Shown here in pieces: positions 1 to 13,962 of a DNA stretch of 64,000 nt. This stretch comes from Taeniopygia guttata. Lineage: Eukaryota > Chordata > Aves > Passeriformes > Estrildidae. The notes under the pieces were generated by a model. The model worked only from the letters and a program-made list of their open reading frames with translations. It was not told where the DNA came from and did not search any database. How positions within the stretch are numbered: the first letter of the stretch is position 1; every line of letters begins with the position of its first letter. The stretch is taken from the NCBI RefSeq assembly GCF_048771995.1, contig NC_133063.1:26244810-26308809 (forward strand), written 5' to 3'. The translations under genes and the position numbers were made by a program.

Positions 1-2604
1 TTGTTCAGAGTGAATTAGTCTAATTAGTTTCGATTTTTTCACTTTTGCTTGCAACCTGTTAATATGTTGGATCTGGTCACCAATGAAGGTGAAAGGTATC
101 TGCTGTGAGGCTGTTACTGCTCTGCTCATTTTTTTATATTGTCCCTCTCTTCCTCACACAACAGCCTTGCAATGAACACTTCCCAAAACCTCCTGTCCAT
201 GCATCTGAGTTACTCTCATGAAAATATTTCAATCGCTTGACAGCTGTTGGAAACAAGGCACAATATTTGACTGAAAACTTATGCAATAATGGCCATGTCA
301 CTGACACTCTCTCCTCATGGTATTGGAGATTTGAGATTAAGAGGAGGGTTATGTTTAAATTGGTCTGTTTTGTCTTGCAAGCTCTCTGAAGAGAGGAATA
401 TTCACAATCTCCCTCCACAGCCTTACCCTGACATAAGGCTTGTAGGATGTGCCACATTCTTCCTCTTCCCATCTGTTTCAATCCCTTGCTTTTCTCTAAC
501 TCTCCTCCCTCCTCCTTAGGAGTTTAATTCACCTTTTTTTTTTTTTTTTTTAATAAATTCTCTATGGGGATGAGTGTCAATTTTGTCAACGTGGCAGTTC
601 ATTGTTTTGTGTATTTACCTATTATCCTACTTCCTCCAATCACCATAGAAGTATTAAAAGTCTTTCAGAGAAAAAAAATGAGATAATTGAGGAAACTAAT
701 ATGTAAAGGTATTAAATAACTCATTCAAGATCTCAGATTCATCCATTCACATTAAGGTTTACTGAATAGCAGGAACTTCCAGAAAATATTATTCTTCTGC
801 TGTAATTACAAATGTCCAAGAGTCTGCAGTCCTGAGAAGTTACTTTAGAAACTGAAACAGAAAAACAGGTATAATTGTAGTCTCTCTCATGATCCTTTGA
901 AGAGCTGCAATGGGTACAGCTTATGTACACAAACTTAAGTCAAATATAACATAACCAACTATACAGAAGAGCACTTAAATGACATTATCTATGTGTGATC
1001 TTTCTTAGTATAGAGAGGACTGCATTTTAAAAACGACTTGGTAAGCTGTTTCAGGCTATAAGTTTGAAATTGATTTTGTCTTTTGGGGCTGTTTATTCCT
1101 CATGACAGTTTAAAATTTTACTTCCATTTTCTGTCATAAAACAGAGGTAAATTCACATATTCTTTCCTGAGAAGCTTTGTGAGCTCCTAGGAGAAAAAAT
1201 ACAACAACTAGAAATTACTAATTCATTAAATTGCATTTTTATTTAAATTCTGTGAAGAAAGCCAAAATGACTGGTCAGTTCACTCCCAGGGTTATTCCTT
1301 CTTCACTAATTACATGCTTACCTGAGTGAAAGACGAGTTGTTTACCCTAAGGACATTACTAAAGTTATAATAGACTGTAAGCTGGGCACATAATTAGGCA
1401 GGTTTAAATTATATAAACTACAGGCTATTTTGTGTCAAATAATTATGGTCTTATCATTTCCCCACTAGAGATAGCACTTAGAAAGTAGAAAAGTACTCAG
1501 AAATAACTTTGACACGACGTGATCCAACAACCCTTCAGAAGGAAGCGTTAGTGGTGGAAGAAGTGAGGCATGAGCATCCTTGTCCTTACCCAGGCAATGT
1601 TACACAGGTCTGCCTTAGAGCAGACAATGAAAAACCAGCTTCTTCATACTTCCTCCCAAACCTATTTCCCCTGGCAGCAAGGCTGTTCAGTCCTCCCCTG
1701 TCACTGGGCACTGCAGAGTGTCACTGCATTAATTTCCCAGCTCCCTCCACTCACCACACTGCTTCCATTCTTTGGCCCTGCTTCACTCAGACTTAGTGAG
1801 AGCAAACAGGAATCACAGAGGGGCATTGCTGTCACACAAAGCATCAAGAACTACATCACTGCATTCTGCTGCAATTTCTGTTAAAAATTCTGAATGGTAT
1901 CTTTAGGAAGTTTGTTTCACAAATTCAGGCTATAATCTCTGCAAAATAAAATCTCTTTGCATCTATAATTTTCCTAAACTAGGTGCAATTTCTCCAGCTA
2001 AACTCAGCTTTAATACTTCTTACTGAGCTGCCACACAGGCTTATTTGATCACTGTAATCCTGTCCAATGCAACACATATCATCTGATTGTGTTACCCACC
2101 ATGCCAAGCAGAGACTGATCCTGTCCTTCTTCCAAGGTTACATCATATGCTGGTAATGATTCAGAAGGTACCACAGCTCAGCATATGTTTTTCCCTGCCT
2201 TCAGCATGAAATATGTAGGAGAGAGGCTATTTGGATATGGCTTACAGCAGACCATGCAGGCTGTCAGTATTTTAACAGGAAAAAGAAATCTTACAGTTGT
2301 TTTACAATTTGTTCTGTTTGTCTTTTCTTAATGGATGAGATTTTACTTCACCTTGTTGCAGATAGAACCATCATCCATTTTTCCACTGTATGGATTTATA
2401 AATGTGGTGTGACCTCTCGTGGTGCAATAAAATATTACACATATCATCCACGTGTCACGCTGTTTATACAACCTGCAATCAAGGTACAGCCCATCTGCCT
2501 GGATGAGGTAGGCAATTAATAGATAGCTATTAACCAAAGAATAACTCTTGTCTGAGAAATTACCATTAACAACAAATTTCTCTTCAGCTGATGCATTGAG
2601 AGGC
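1..2604. other. AT-rich non-coding stretch
   Basis: No gene recognised. A 115-codon - strand frame (134-481) has no family resemblance or gene context. At about 1321-1386 on the - strand, a good donor (TCACTCAG/gtaagc) ends a short open segment reading YYNFSNVL. This faintly resembles a TMEM232 segment from memory but is too short to call. Confidence 0.5.
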
Positions 2605-3038
2605 TGATCTAGAACAGAGGCTAGACAGAGTTAAAGAAATAAAGTAGGTATTTATTAAAAGGCCTCAATGGATACACCTTGGGCAGCACAAGAGCCCGGC
2701 TGGAACTTTGCCCAAGATGGGCCCAAGATGGCCAATTGGTCATGAATTTTCACACTTTTATAAGATTTGGTTCATTTACATACTGGGGTTAATTATTCAA
2801 TTACAGCTTCAGGTTACAAAGTCCCATCCTCCTGGTTTGCTCTCCTCAATTCACCCTTGTTTAAGCTTTTTTGGGCCTGAAGCTGTAATGATGTCCTTTG
2901 TGCTCAGGCTGGAAAAGGATAATTTTGCCCAACTAAACTGTGAAGAGAACTTGTTAACACTTAATATTAAGTTCAGAGTTACACACCAAGGCAGTACAGT
3001 TTCTGAAAAATATGAAAGCTAAAACTTAAGGCATCACA
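2605..3038 (-). mobile_element. Probable solo LTR (- orientation), approximate ends
   Basis: Read on the - strand it begins TGTGATGCC and carries CTTATAAAAG followed further on by TTTTAATAAATACC, the TATA and poly(A) signal order of an LTR. It ends near TCTAGATCA. I found no target duplication, so the ends are uncertain. Confidence 0.45.
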
Positions 3039-4480
3039 GTCATTTAATAAGTGCATGTATTTGGATAACTCTTAATTACTAGGTAATTCAATTTTCATTA
3101 ATTTAATCTATCCTTTGTTTATTTTCTTTTAATTTTGGATTATGATTTTCAAATTTCATATTCAGCCGTTATGTAAAGAAGCTAGTAGTGAAAATGCCAC
3201 TTCGTACTTGTCATTAGTAATATTTGTCACTGAAGAAATTGACAATTAACAAGCAACCTTGTTAATCAACCTGATTGCACACATAGGAGATCTAATATAC
3301 ACATGCCAAGAGCAAAGGTATAAAAGAAATGCAACTCTTTGCAAACTTAACCACTGGATGTTATATATCTATGTAGTTACTGGCATTCATTAAGCAGCAG
3401 AGGAAGTTACAGGTTACACATATACTGTTACTGTATATGTAGTTGCTTTCCATAACCATGCATAAACCTTCTTTAAAAGATAAAGGAAAAAAAATCAGGA
3501 AAAAAGTGGTATCTAAAAAAAAAAAATCTGAATATTTTGCTTTATATTGTATATTACTTGTGGTCATAACAACCAATGATAACAGCAATGATAACATGGG
3601 CATCTGCAGCAGAAACACCAATTCAATAAATGCATTGGAGCTGAAACCACAAAAAAACTTTATTTCTGTTTCTAATGTAGCCCAAGTTGTTCAGCTCCCT
3701 GAGTGACACCTTGCAGGATTAGTCTACATACAATTTTAAAGCTGGTAGAAGGTTAAGGATACCACAATGTCATTTTTTTTTGTCCCTATTATTTTATCCC
3801 TCTCATTACTTGAAATACACAGTGATGTCTAAGAACACTTTCAGAAATGGCTTACCAAGTAATTAGCATTAATAACATTGCAAGAAGGATCTAAATTGGA
3901 TTAAATTTTAAAAAATATTCACCTCTCCTACTTGCTGGATAGCATTTTTCAAGATAATAATTCAGAGATGCAAAGGGGCTTTGATTTTCTTTCCCTTTTT
4001 TAATCTACACTTCCGTATTTTCTTTTTTTCTGTGCTCAGTTTAACACGTATCAACTTCTGACTGCTTTCCTGTCTCAGTTGTGGTTCCTGATTTAGTTAA
4101 AATTGGTTTCAGGAAGATATGTCAATTGTACTGGCAATGTACAATTCTTTACATTTAATTCAGTGTAAAGGTTTTATTTACCAGAAAGGTGCAAAACAAG
4201 AAGACTTAAAAGTCCAGCTTATCAAGAAGCCATTCAAACTGAAAATATAAAAAAACCTCAAGCTTTATAATGGTACAGGCCATTTGATGTGTGCATGTTA
4301 AGAACACCGTTAAGAAAAAAGGACAATTAGCAGTAAGAAAATCCAAAATCTGGCTGAAGTTTACATTCATTGTGTAATTCTGAATGAATTAATTATTCTT
4401 CTGTGGGTCCTCAGCTTTCATTAAAGATATATAGCATAGTTACAGTGTTGCTTTGGAACTTTTGTGGGGGACTTTTACAA
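3039..4480. other. AT-rich non-coding stretch
   Basis: No coding, RNA or repeat feature recognised apart from short A-runs. Confidence 0.5.
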
Positions 4481-4486
4481 GGCAAA

Positions 4487-4738
4487 GGGGAAGGGGAAGG
4501 GGAAGGGGAAGGGGAAGGGGAAGGGGAAGGGGAAGGGGAAGGGGAAGGGGAAGGGGAAGGGGAAGGGGAAGGGGAAGGGGAAGGGGAAGGGGAAGGGGAA
4601 GGGGAAGGGGAAGGGGAAGGGGAAGGGGAAGGGGAAGGGGAAGGGGAAGGGGAAGGGGAAGGGGAAGGGGAAGGGGAAGGGGAAGGGGAAGGGGAAGGGG
4701 AAGGGGAAGGGGAAGGGGAAGGGGAAGGGGAAGGGGAA
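4487..4738 (+). repeat. (GGGGAA)42 microsatellite
   Basis: Forty-two uninterrupted hexanucleotide units, 252 bp, preceded by ttttacaaggcaaa. Apparent low-complexity ORFs in all frames over this tract are artefacts of the repeat. The strand is pure purine. Confidence 0.97.
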
Positions 4739-4893
4739 GGGAAGGGAAGGGAAGGGAAGGGAAGGGAAGGGAAGGGAAGGGAAGGGAAGGGAAGGGAAGG
4801 GAAGGGAAGGGAAGGGAAGGGAAGGGAAGGGAAGGGAAGGGAAGGGAAGGGAAGGGAAGGGAAGGGAAGGGAAGGGAAGGGAAGGGAAGGGAA
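4739..4893 (+). repeat. (GGGAA)31 microsatellite, directly joined to (GGGGAA)42
   Basis: Thirty-one perfect pentanucleotide units start at the base after the last hexamer. A degenerate purine tail (mixed AAAAGGGAAGGGG) follows to about 4934. The whole purine tract is about 450 bp. Confidence 0.97.
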
Positions 4894-4934
4894 GGGGAAA
4901 AGGGAAGGGGAAAAGGGAAAGGAAAAGAAAAGGA

Positions 4935-7900
4935 ACAATATAATTATTATTATACAATCACATATTATGTCATCATGCCCATTTGGAAGGACAAGAATCA
5001 TCTACATTTGATGGCTCACAGACCTGAACGTGGCTTTACAGATCAAAGTACGAGCTGTGTGAAAAAAATATAAAGCCTGCAAAAAGAACAAGAGAAGTAA
5101 TTGCTTCTTTATATCCATTGTTAAGGAAAATGAACATGATTTTGAAAACTTCTGAAAGACAATCACAATTTTAAATGTTAGAATGGTTGGATACCTTCAA
5201 GTGACTAGAGAGAATTAACTTTTTTGGAAAAGCAGGGTCTAAATATGCTGTGTATTAATGTAGCTCAAGATGTAATAACAGGAAGTTGAAGGAATATGGG
5301 TAATCAAAACAAGGGCTCCAATAAGAGCCCTGAGCAAGGGGCAGAAGGAGCAATCTCTGTGAAAGATGTAGGTGACAGAGAGAATTCTGACTAATAAGGG
5401 AAATAATGGATATCTTCTCTTATAAACATCTTGGGAGATTTTTTCAGCCTCAGATCTGAGCCTGTAAACAGAAACTAGTGAGAGAATTTGTTCCTGTAAT
5501 AAAAGTTCCAGTTTCTGACTTCCCATTTGTCAATTTGCATTTAGACAGAAAGGGCTAGCAAAAGATCCTATACATTAAAAAACAACATAAAACATTCACA
5601 ATTATTATAAACAAACTTTTTTATTTCTCTTTGACAGTTTTTAATTCTCTGGGCTACTATCCTTTAATGGTTTCTAGTATGAATCCTTCAGAAGTATAAC
5701 TACTTTTGTGCACATCTTCCCCATAGCCTTCCTTTTTTTTCAGCAAAAATCACACCCCTGTTATACCTTGCTGCATTGTTTAATCTCTCCAGCAAACTTC
5801 AATGCAAGATTTTGTCTCCCCACCTGCCTCTCCTGCCCTACAGGCTCTGTTTGCCCCTTGAAGAAATAAATGCCAACACACAGAAGGGTGCAGCTGTCAC
5901 TGCTTCCCTGAGCCACCACTGCACTCCCCAAGTCACTTCAGGTACTGCAGCACTCAGTACCCAGAAGCCGAGAGCTTTACAAGACAGGATGCACAGTCAG
6001 AGTAAGACAGAGGTTGACCTCAAGATGAACTGTTCCTGAGCTTTGGATGCTTCTGTTTTCTTTTCCCTTATTATTGATAGTGCAATGATGTGGGTTTTCC
6101 TTGTCATTATCTGTGCAAAAGGCAGAAGGGCTTGTCCAATAACCCTGAATTTTGAAAACATTGAAGTGAATTGATGGGAGTTAACTTTTTGAAATTCTAA
6201 TGGCAGCAGGCTTCATGCAGACTATGGGATCAACACATGAGACTTGATTTGTCTCTCACAATTTTTTAATAATTCCACTTTTGATCTTTTTTAGATTCAC
6301 AGCAATTAACATGATAGTAGATTCAAGGATTTAATGGGAGATATTCTGCAGCTTTCATTTTTGTTCACCTGCATATCAGTGACAGAAAGTCTCACAACTT
6401 TCAGTTTGATGAGGACTGGGTTCTCCAGTCACATTTCTTTTTGTTCATCTGACACACCAAAAAATCAGAAAGTAAAACAATTTCCTAATTAAATATTTTA
6501 AGCAGAAGAAAGAGAGTACATTTCACCTCAAAGGGGCTCCGTGCTGTATAATTATAAAAATAATATTAAAAAGAAATATCTGGAAAGATCCAGACTTTTT
6601 TGGCCTGCAGAATTATACATACAAGAAGAGAAATTCTTTGCAGAATCCCTGGTAGATGCCTTTTATTGTAAAGACCATTTTCATAAGAAGAAGTCAAACT
6701 TACCAAATAACCAGCTGTTGGCCCTGAAGGGCCCCTCTAACAGAGTTTTCAAAAGCTTGGAAAGTGGACAAATATACTGAAGCACATGTTGATCTTGCAA
6801 GCCTGAGCTAAACACCATAGGGGAGAAACTTCAGGTCTCACAAAATGAGCACAAACTGTATAGCTGAACTAAATGGTTATTCACTATTCTTGAAAATCAT
6901 CTCTCTTTCTATAATGTTTATTAGCCTCATGATCCATAAGAATTTGTAAAGGCACTTCTCCTACCACGATAAGTTTTCAATTTAATTCAGCATCAATGTA
7001 TTCTGGAAATTTTGAGGTATCTTCCCATTAAATTAAGTTCAGATGGCATAAATCCCTGGCTACTATTCTGACTGCAAAATATTCTACTTGCAGCTGTTTA
7101 TTTTCCATATAAAATCTTATAAGATTAAATTTTCTGTGTATAAGTCTTTCTAAAGGTTTGAGTAAAACTAATTCAGTCTTCATGAACACATGCTACAAAT
7201 ACTTCATTCTGTATCTATAAGCATACAGAGAGGTACTTTATTCTCCATGGTTTACTGCTCAAAATAGATTACTCAATATTGTCTGGACTTCAAACTTGAC
7301 AAGTCTGAAAATTGTTCTTCCAGAGATGAGTGGGGACAACACACCTTTATATTCCTGAGGACAAATAGGAGATAGCAAATTTCTCTTGCTTAAACCTCTG
7401 ATAAAATATCAGAATTTACTTCAGCAGCCCAAATGCATTTAATGAAAGGTGAAGAGATTTGGCAAAATAGAAGGTTTAGCAACACCTAATCCTCGTTTTC
7501 TTTCACCCAGTTAAAAAGAAAAAAAAAAAAACAACTCAATTTTACAGTTTTCAGTGTTCATATAAGCCATCAACACAATTCTTACTACATTGTTTCTCTC
7601 TATAGCAGTTATATTACAGAAGAATCCAGAAGAAAAGCTTTAGAGGAAAAAAGGAAAAAATAATAATTCCCAGACTTGTGGAAAAAAACCCAAACATAAA
7701 CATAAAGTCTTAAATATGGCTGGAATATTTCCTCAAAATTTTAGAGATAGAATCTGTAATTTGGACTAATCCACGTGTTGGATGTTCACCAGTTCTTTCT
7801 TCTTACAGATGCATTTCCAAAAAGTTGCCCAGATGCTCTTATTAACAGATAGTGCAGATATGAGGATAAAAAGTTCAAATAAGTTCAAATAATTTATCGG

Positions 7901-10900
7901 GAAGCACCATCAATTAAAGCAAGATAAAAGCTATATAAAGTGAGGCATGCATTTAATATTGCTTTGCCAATTATATCATCAATAACATTTTTTTCAGCTT
8001 TCATTTAGAATTCCAGGAATATGAGTATTTAGCATTATAGATAATAAACCCATAATGTGAGCAAATACCACAAAAGACTTCAGGTACTGAAATGAAAGCA
8101 CATTAGCAGAATGACTGGATTCTACTAATTTTGTAAAGGTGTAATTCTGAAGTTATAGCTCTATGTACAACAAATCTGAAGTTATGAGTCTCTATAATTT
8201 TCAAAAAATCAGCTAATATTTTTCAGCATTGATAGCTATAACATATAATACATAATTATTGGCAATTTTAGACACTTCACAATCTTTGCTACCTCGAGTT
8301 TTTGGAATGTAAGCGTAATTTCTCTCCCACATCACAGGTGGCTTTAAATAAAACAGACTCTGCAATAAAAAGTAAGGCAGAGATGTGCTCCAGATTCATC
8401 AGAGCACTGTACAAACAAATTAAAACTATTGCTAAGGTTCCTACAATAGAATCAAAACTGAAAATTAATTCATTAAGCTTTATACTGCATGCCTTGTGAG
8501 TTTACAATAGATTATTATATCATATTACAGCTGTTAAATTCTAAGTATTTAAAACAGCATGTTTGAGAAGTGAGGTTCTCTCCTGCATAAAGTATGACAA
8601 ACTATTATTGATGTTTTGTGCTAAGGTGTTACAAAGTTTTATGCAAAATTGTCTAAATTAACATCAGTTTATTGAGAGGGTATAATGAAACCTGTTCTGT
8701 TCATCTTTTAAAAGCTTGTGTAATATCAATCACTAGTGGACATAGTGATTTTTGTTTCTATTATGTCAGTGAACACAGCCATACAAAATGATAGCTGAGA
8801 AGATAGGATTGGTTTTCATGGTTGGAAAGATAGTTCAGTTGTTCTTAAAACTATTTCTTTTTTTTCTGTGAAAATAAGTGATGGATCTCTCAATTTTGGC
8901 TAATGATTTGTGAGAATCTTATGTTCATGAAAGTGACAGATTTATAGATCTCACAGGCAAAATTTAGCCAGGCAGTTACTAGGCAAATTTGTCCAAATTT
9001 GCCTGTCACTGTGCTTTAATCTTTACTTTATTTGCTTTAACTGCTAACTTGTGCATATGAAAAGAAATGTCACAAACCCTCCAAGGAAGAGTGGAACCAC
9101 AGCCTTACACAAACCTTCCAAGTTCAGCACATTTTCTTCCCCCTCTTGATCATCCATATGTTGTAAGGTGAAAAAAAAATCAGTCTTTCTCCTAGTTAAT
9201 TTCTCAATCTCCTTCTCTTGTCAAAAGAAGTGCCATTATTATTTATAGCACAGTTATACCTAGAGATCATAAGTGAGACAGGAAGTCAGGGTGTAATTTA
9301 GCTCTCCAAAAGTAGATTACTAGCTCTGATTCAAGTGTTTTGCTGTTAGAAGATGCTCACCTGGGCTCCTCTCTCCCATCAAGAAACACTTTTGCTGTCT
9401 TCTTCTATGCAGACAACTATATTCTGATGTCTACAAGAAGATATTGGTTTGGACTGTTTCCTTTGTACAGATTCCCCATGGAAACTCATGTGATTCTGGG
9501 CATTTAAACCATAGCCAAAACTGGTCATTTCAGCTCTCTCATACTGACAGCTGCAATAAGATTTTTGGTCTTTATATCTTTTTACACTAATTTTTGTAAT
9601 GCCAGGACCAGTTGGGCAGCTCTTGAATGAGGCATCTCTCAATGTGATAAAAATCTCTTAACTATGCATGTTCCTGCACCTGGTGTCCAGATCAGCAACA
9701 GTACAAGAAGCAAAAATAAAGAAGAGAGAAAACTAATGGACTTCATGGAAACTACAGATCAGGTAAAAAAGGAGACAATCGTGTAGACCTATACAGAATT
9801 TCCTGGGAGAAAATACTCAGGGCAAGGGGAAATTTCCATTGAGCAGGTGACCCAGCTGGGCTCACATAAGAAACGTCAGTTTCCAGGACAACTAAAAGTG
9901 CCTTGTCTAGTGAGCAGAGGCAGACCAATAGACAGGAAATTCTGGCTGGGGGCAACACCCATGGCATGCCGTCATCTTCACCTAACAGCACATTTTTATA
10001 CACCATTCTCAAGGAGAGAAAGAGCACATGGACATAAAACCTCAGGGCACCCTTTTGCTTGATTGACCTTTATGTACCACTAGCTGTTTCTGCAGACCAA
10101 AAGGCTGTAGCCGTCATGTAGAAGGATGAGGGAAGACTGAACTAGGGATATCCAGATGAACAACAACTACCTTGGAGCTACATGGAGTTCTTGCTTTTCC
10201 CTGACTGCCTGCAGCAGGGCCACATTGCCTCAAACACAAAGACACAGCAGAGCAACTCTGCTCTTTAAATGATTGCGAAAAATAGCAAGCTCTTGTGAAG
10301 GAGGCGTTTGGAGAAATGAGCTTTAATTCACATGTGAGTTCCTGTTAGTGTAAACACTGTACTGGGAATGCAATATGGTGAACATAGTAGATGGTCTAGG
10401 CAGGAACAGGCATCTAGAGATCTTAAGCAGATCTTTTAAGGTGACAGTTCCATGGAAGAATTTCCTATGCTGACCTAGTTACTTCTACTCTGCGAAAGGC
10501 AGAGCAGAAATGCTGCACTGCAGCTATGCTCCTATCTTGTGACAAGGTGCCCACTGGTGACAAGCAGGGTGAGAGGGAGAAGTGTTTGCTTGGGAACCTA
10601 TAGACACTGGACTGCCCAGAAAACAAGAATCAGGAGAGTTCCTAGTCTAAGAACAGAGCTCTGGAAATTTACTATTGATATGCTGAGTTCCCACACACCA
10701 TGTGGCTGCCTTTGACTCTGTGATGCTGAGAGCTGGTAGAATTTGTGACAGAAGCGAGAATGATGGACCTCTCCCTGTACCATCCTAGGAAGGACAGGGA
10801 GAAGGTCCAAAAATCTGAAGCAGGTGAGGTGTTCATTAGTTGTCAAAGTGTCTCCACCTGAACTTGGGTGAGGCTCATTTTCTAGCACAGAGCAACTAGC

Positions 10901-13900
10901 TGAGAGTTGCTATCAGTGGCACAGTGCTGCCTCCTGCATCGAAATATAACCTGGACTATAACCTAGTGTGTCAGTTGTTATATGGCCAATTTAGGGGCTG
11001 AAAAATAAGGAAAGCAAAAAAAAAAAAAAAAAAAAAAAGAACCTGTTAATGCAGAGAGATATTGGTTTTTCCTGGTGTAAAATGAGATTTCATTCTCAGG
11101 TCCAAAAATATTCAGTATTAGAGCAGAAATGTATCAAGATTATCTTTTAGTAAGTCACTTGAATGATATTGTACTTCTTAACACCAGAATGGAAAAGAGA
11201 GACTCCTTCCACTATGAAGTACAGGACTTTTTTTAATATGCTTAGGTATGTTGGTAACGAAAGCTTTTACAAATTTGCTGATCCCCAATTTCCAGTCCTA
11301 GCTTTTCTCTCATGAAAAATGTGAGAGAATGGAAGTAGTTAGCTCAGCTCTTATTTCTCATATAGATACCACATATTTCTCTCTAAATACCACATTTAAG
11401 GCCCCTTTTGTCCAATTCCTTTAGCATTGCTTGATCCCTGCCCCTCAGCCCCCCAGGTCCTCTCCATATGGCTATATTTATGTCAATAGGTGGATTTAGC
11501 CTAGTAGGAGTAGATCTGTAAAAGAGATTAACTGCTGCTCAGTACCAGGTGTCCAGGACACATATTTCACACAAGTGTAAAATGTACATAGGTCCGTTGA
11601 AACAGGTCCGTAAAGATAAATCACAGAGGGAGCAAAATTTTCCAGCTTTGACCCACTATACAGACAGGACAGAGGAAGTCTAACTCTATAGGAGTTCATA
11701 TAGATGTTTTTAAGAAAGACTTCTATACTAAATATGGAAATCTACTTATAGTCAAGTCAACTCTACCCTCAGAGTAAGAATCACAGTACAAACAGTACAA
11801 TTCCTTTTGTTTTGTTTTTTTTTTTTTGTAGAGGGTTTGTAAACATTGCATGAACTCTTTGGAGATGTTTTGTAAAATTCTTATGGTCTTTTCCTCTTCA
11901 ACATATCAACATGGGAAGAAAATCATCCTTGATTTCAAACTAATATTTCAGTTTTTCTTCCCCACAGCCAGTGAAAGGGATATTAATTTATTTATTGAAA
12001 GATGAAAGCAAGCTCTTGTACCTCCTAATCAATATTCTCTGCTTCAGAGGATTCTTGAAGAGCAGAATATTTTAAAATGGAATGTTCTTTCATAGTCATA
12101 TAGCCTGATATTCATGTAGTTCCCACACAGTCCACAAGTGGCTAAACTAAGGATCAATGGTTCACTGGCACAACAGAGCATTGCTGTTATTTCTTAAATG
12201 TATAATTCATATAATTAGTAGGTGATAAGAACACCCTTCAGTTTGTTTAGAGAACTGATTTGATTTTAAAAGTCTTGATAATTGACTTGCCAGGTAACAG
12301 GATACATGTATTATCAACACAAATCTCCTTCTCTCAAAATGTTTCAAAAAGTAGACATGTGAGTCTATTCTACCACATAAAAGTCTATTCTTCAATACCA
12401 TGAAAATGTCCACAGATTTATGCCAGTACTCTACTGGGATGCTAAGTAAATAAGATCTCTAAGGTTTTATTCTGAGTCAGTGTATATTCTAACAGATATT
12501 TTACCAATAATATACAATTAGTTAAACTGTGAGTCCAGGTCTTTTTTGCATATTTGTCATTAAAATTTGTACCTGTCAACATCAGCACATTCTGAATAAG
12601 GCTCAATATGGTGAACCATAGGCCCAAACTCAGGCCCCTTTGAAGTTCCTTTTTACTAAGGAACAACCCTGTCTCTGAGACTAAAATAACACATAGCACT
12701 ATTTTTCCTACAAAATAAAATCTGAGTGACTTTGCTTTGTCCTACACATCAGCCTGGTGGACTGTACATCATGGACATTACACACACATTCATCCATCAT
12801 TCTCATTTCCCCTCTACAACAGTAAATCACATTTTTTAGTCTGCAGTTCAGCTGCCCAAAAAACCCTAAAGTGTATATGAAACCTGTTTTAAATTACTTA
12901 ATAAAGCTTTTCTTACATAAATCTTATTCTACCTAAAGCTCCATGTGAAAGTAAAGATGCTTTGCTGTTCAGGTGAGTGCATAAGTTTTCCTCTTATCCA
13001 GTTTTACTAAGAGTGATTCAGAGTTCCTCCACAAAGAGCACAACAGGAAGCCTCCCTGTTTGTGAATTTATATCTGGACATTCCAGGCACCTCCTTGATA
13101 CTTTTACCACACTCAGCACCTTCCTATTGCCCTTGCCTTTTCCTCTTCTTCCTCACAATATTTCCCTTCAAAGGAATATTTATTCTAAGTCCCTTCCTCC
13201 TTGATTCACAGACTGCCAGCACACGCTAGTTTTGGTTTGGAGCTGTCAAAGTGCTGAGAGATCACCTCATATGCACATCTTGACCGAGGCATCTGATTCC
13301 TGCCTTTTAAAATGGATGGGGCTCTGAATTATGGCTGTTCCCTCCTTGGTGTACACAGTAGAGCACTGGATCTTTTCTTCAGTTAGCTTCTGATTTGCAC
13401 AAAACCTCAACAGCTTCCCACTCTGAAACCTTAAGTTTGAAATACAGTAGGTAACGGAAGAGAGAAAGACACATAATCACTACATAAAAATTTATCACTT
13501 GTAAAACCAAACAGTAAACTAGTTAACATTTGTATTTTAAACAATATCTCAATATTCAGAGGTTTTGTGAAAAAGAATAACTAAAGTGTGAATAAAAAAT
13601 TATTTAAAACTTTTCAGTTTGGTGTCATTACATTCCATTCTATTGATAGTTATTATTATTTCTGAATAGATTATAAAGAAATTATTCATAAGACGTGTAA
13701 GATGACAGGTGCTTGAATAGAAATGATTTTGCAATTTGATAGATTAAATTGAATAAGTGAAGGTCCAGACAGAAAATGCATCTGCTTCATTGATACTGTC
13801 AGTTTCTTTTTCTAAAATTTTCTTCTTCAAGTAGGAAGTAGAAGACATTTTTATCTTGGCATTATTCCAAATTTTGTACTTGAGAGCAATCTAGTCACAT

Positions 13901-13962
13901 TTTGCAGCTTAGTTAGAAAGGCTTAGAGTACTTAACAGAAATATAATTTAAGAAAAGTGTAC
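4935..13962. other. AT-rich stretch, probably intron of the - strand gene
   Basis: No exon or mobile element that I can support, apart from the A-run at 11016. If 13963-14094 is a TMEM232 exon this is its downstream intron or holds unrecognised exons. Confidence 0.45.
11016..11038 (+). repeat. Poly(A) run, 23 bp
   Basis: Uninterrupted A-run with no recognisable retroposed gene upstream. Confidence 0.9.

Noticed and set aside
134-481. 115-codon - strand frame
   Set aside because: No recognised family, no splice or promoter context, ordinary AT-rich surroundings.
4403-5073. Long reading frames of about 160-206 codons on both strands (Gly-Glu, Gly-Arg, Gly-Lys, Ser-Pro, Phe-Pro repeats)
   Set aside because: They are translations of the GGGGAA/GGGAA microsatellite in several frames and reflect only the repeat.
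6700-6790. Exon-like segment on the - strand with donor gtaagtttg
   Set aside because: Two frames are open over 70 bp, but the acceptor has no pyrimidine tract and neither peptide resembles TMEM232 or another protein.
9379-9642. 87-codon - strand frame ending near a good donor (CCCAG/gtgagc at about 9360)
   Set aside because: The frame stops before the donor; another frame reaches it but has no family resemblance.
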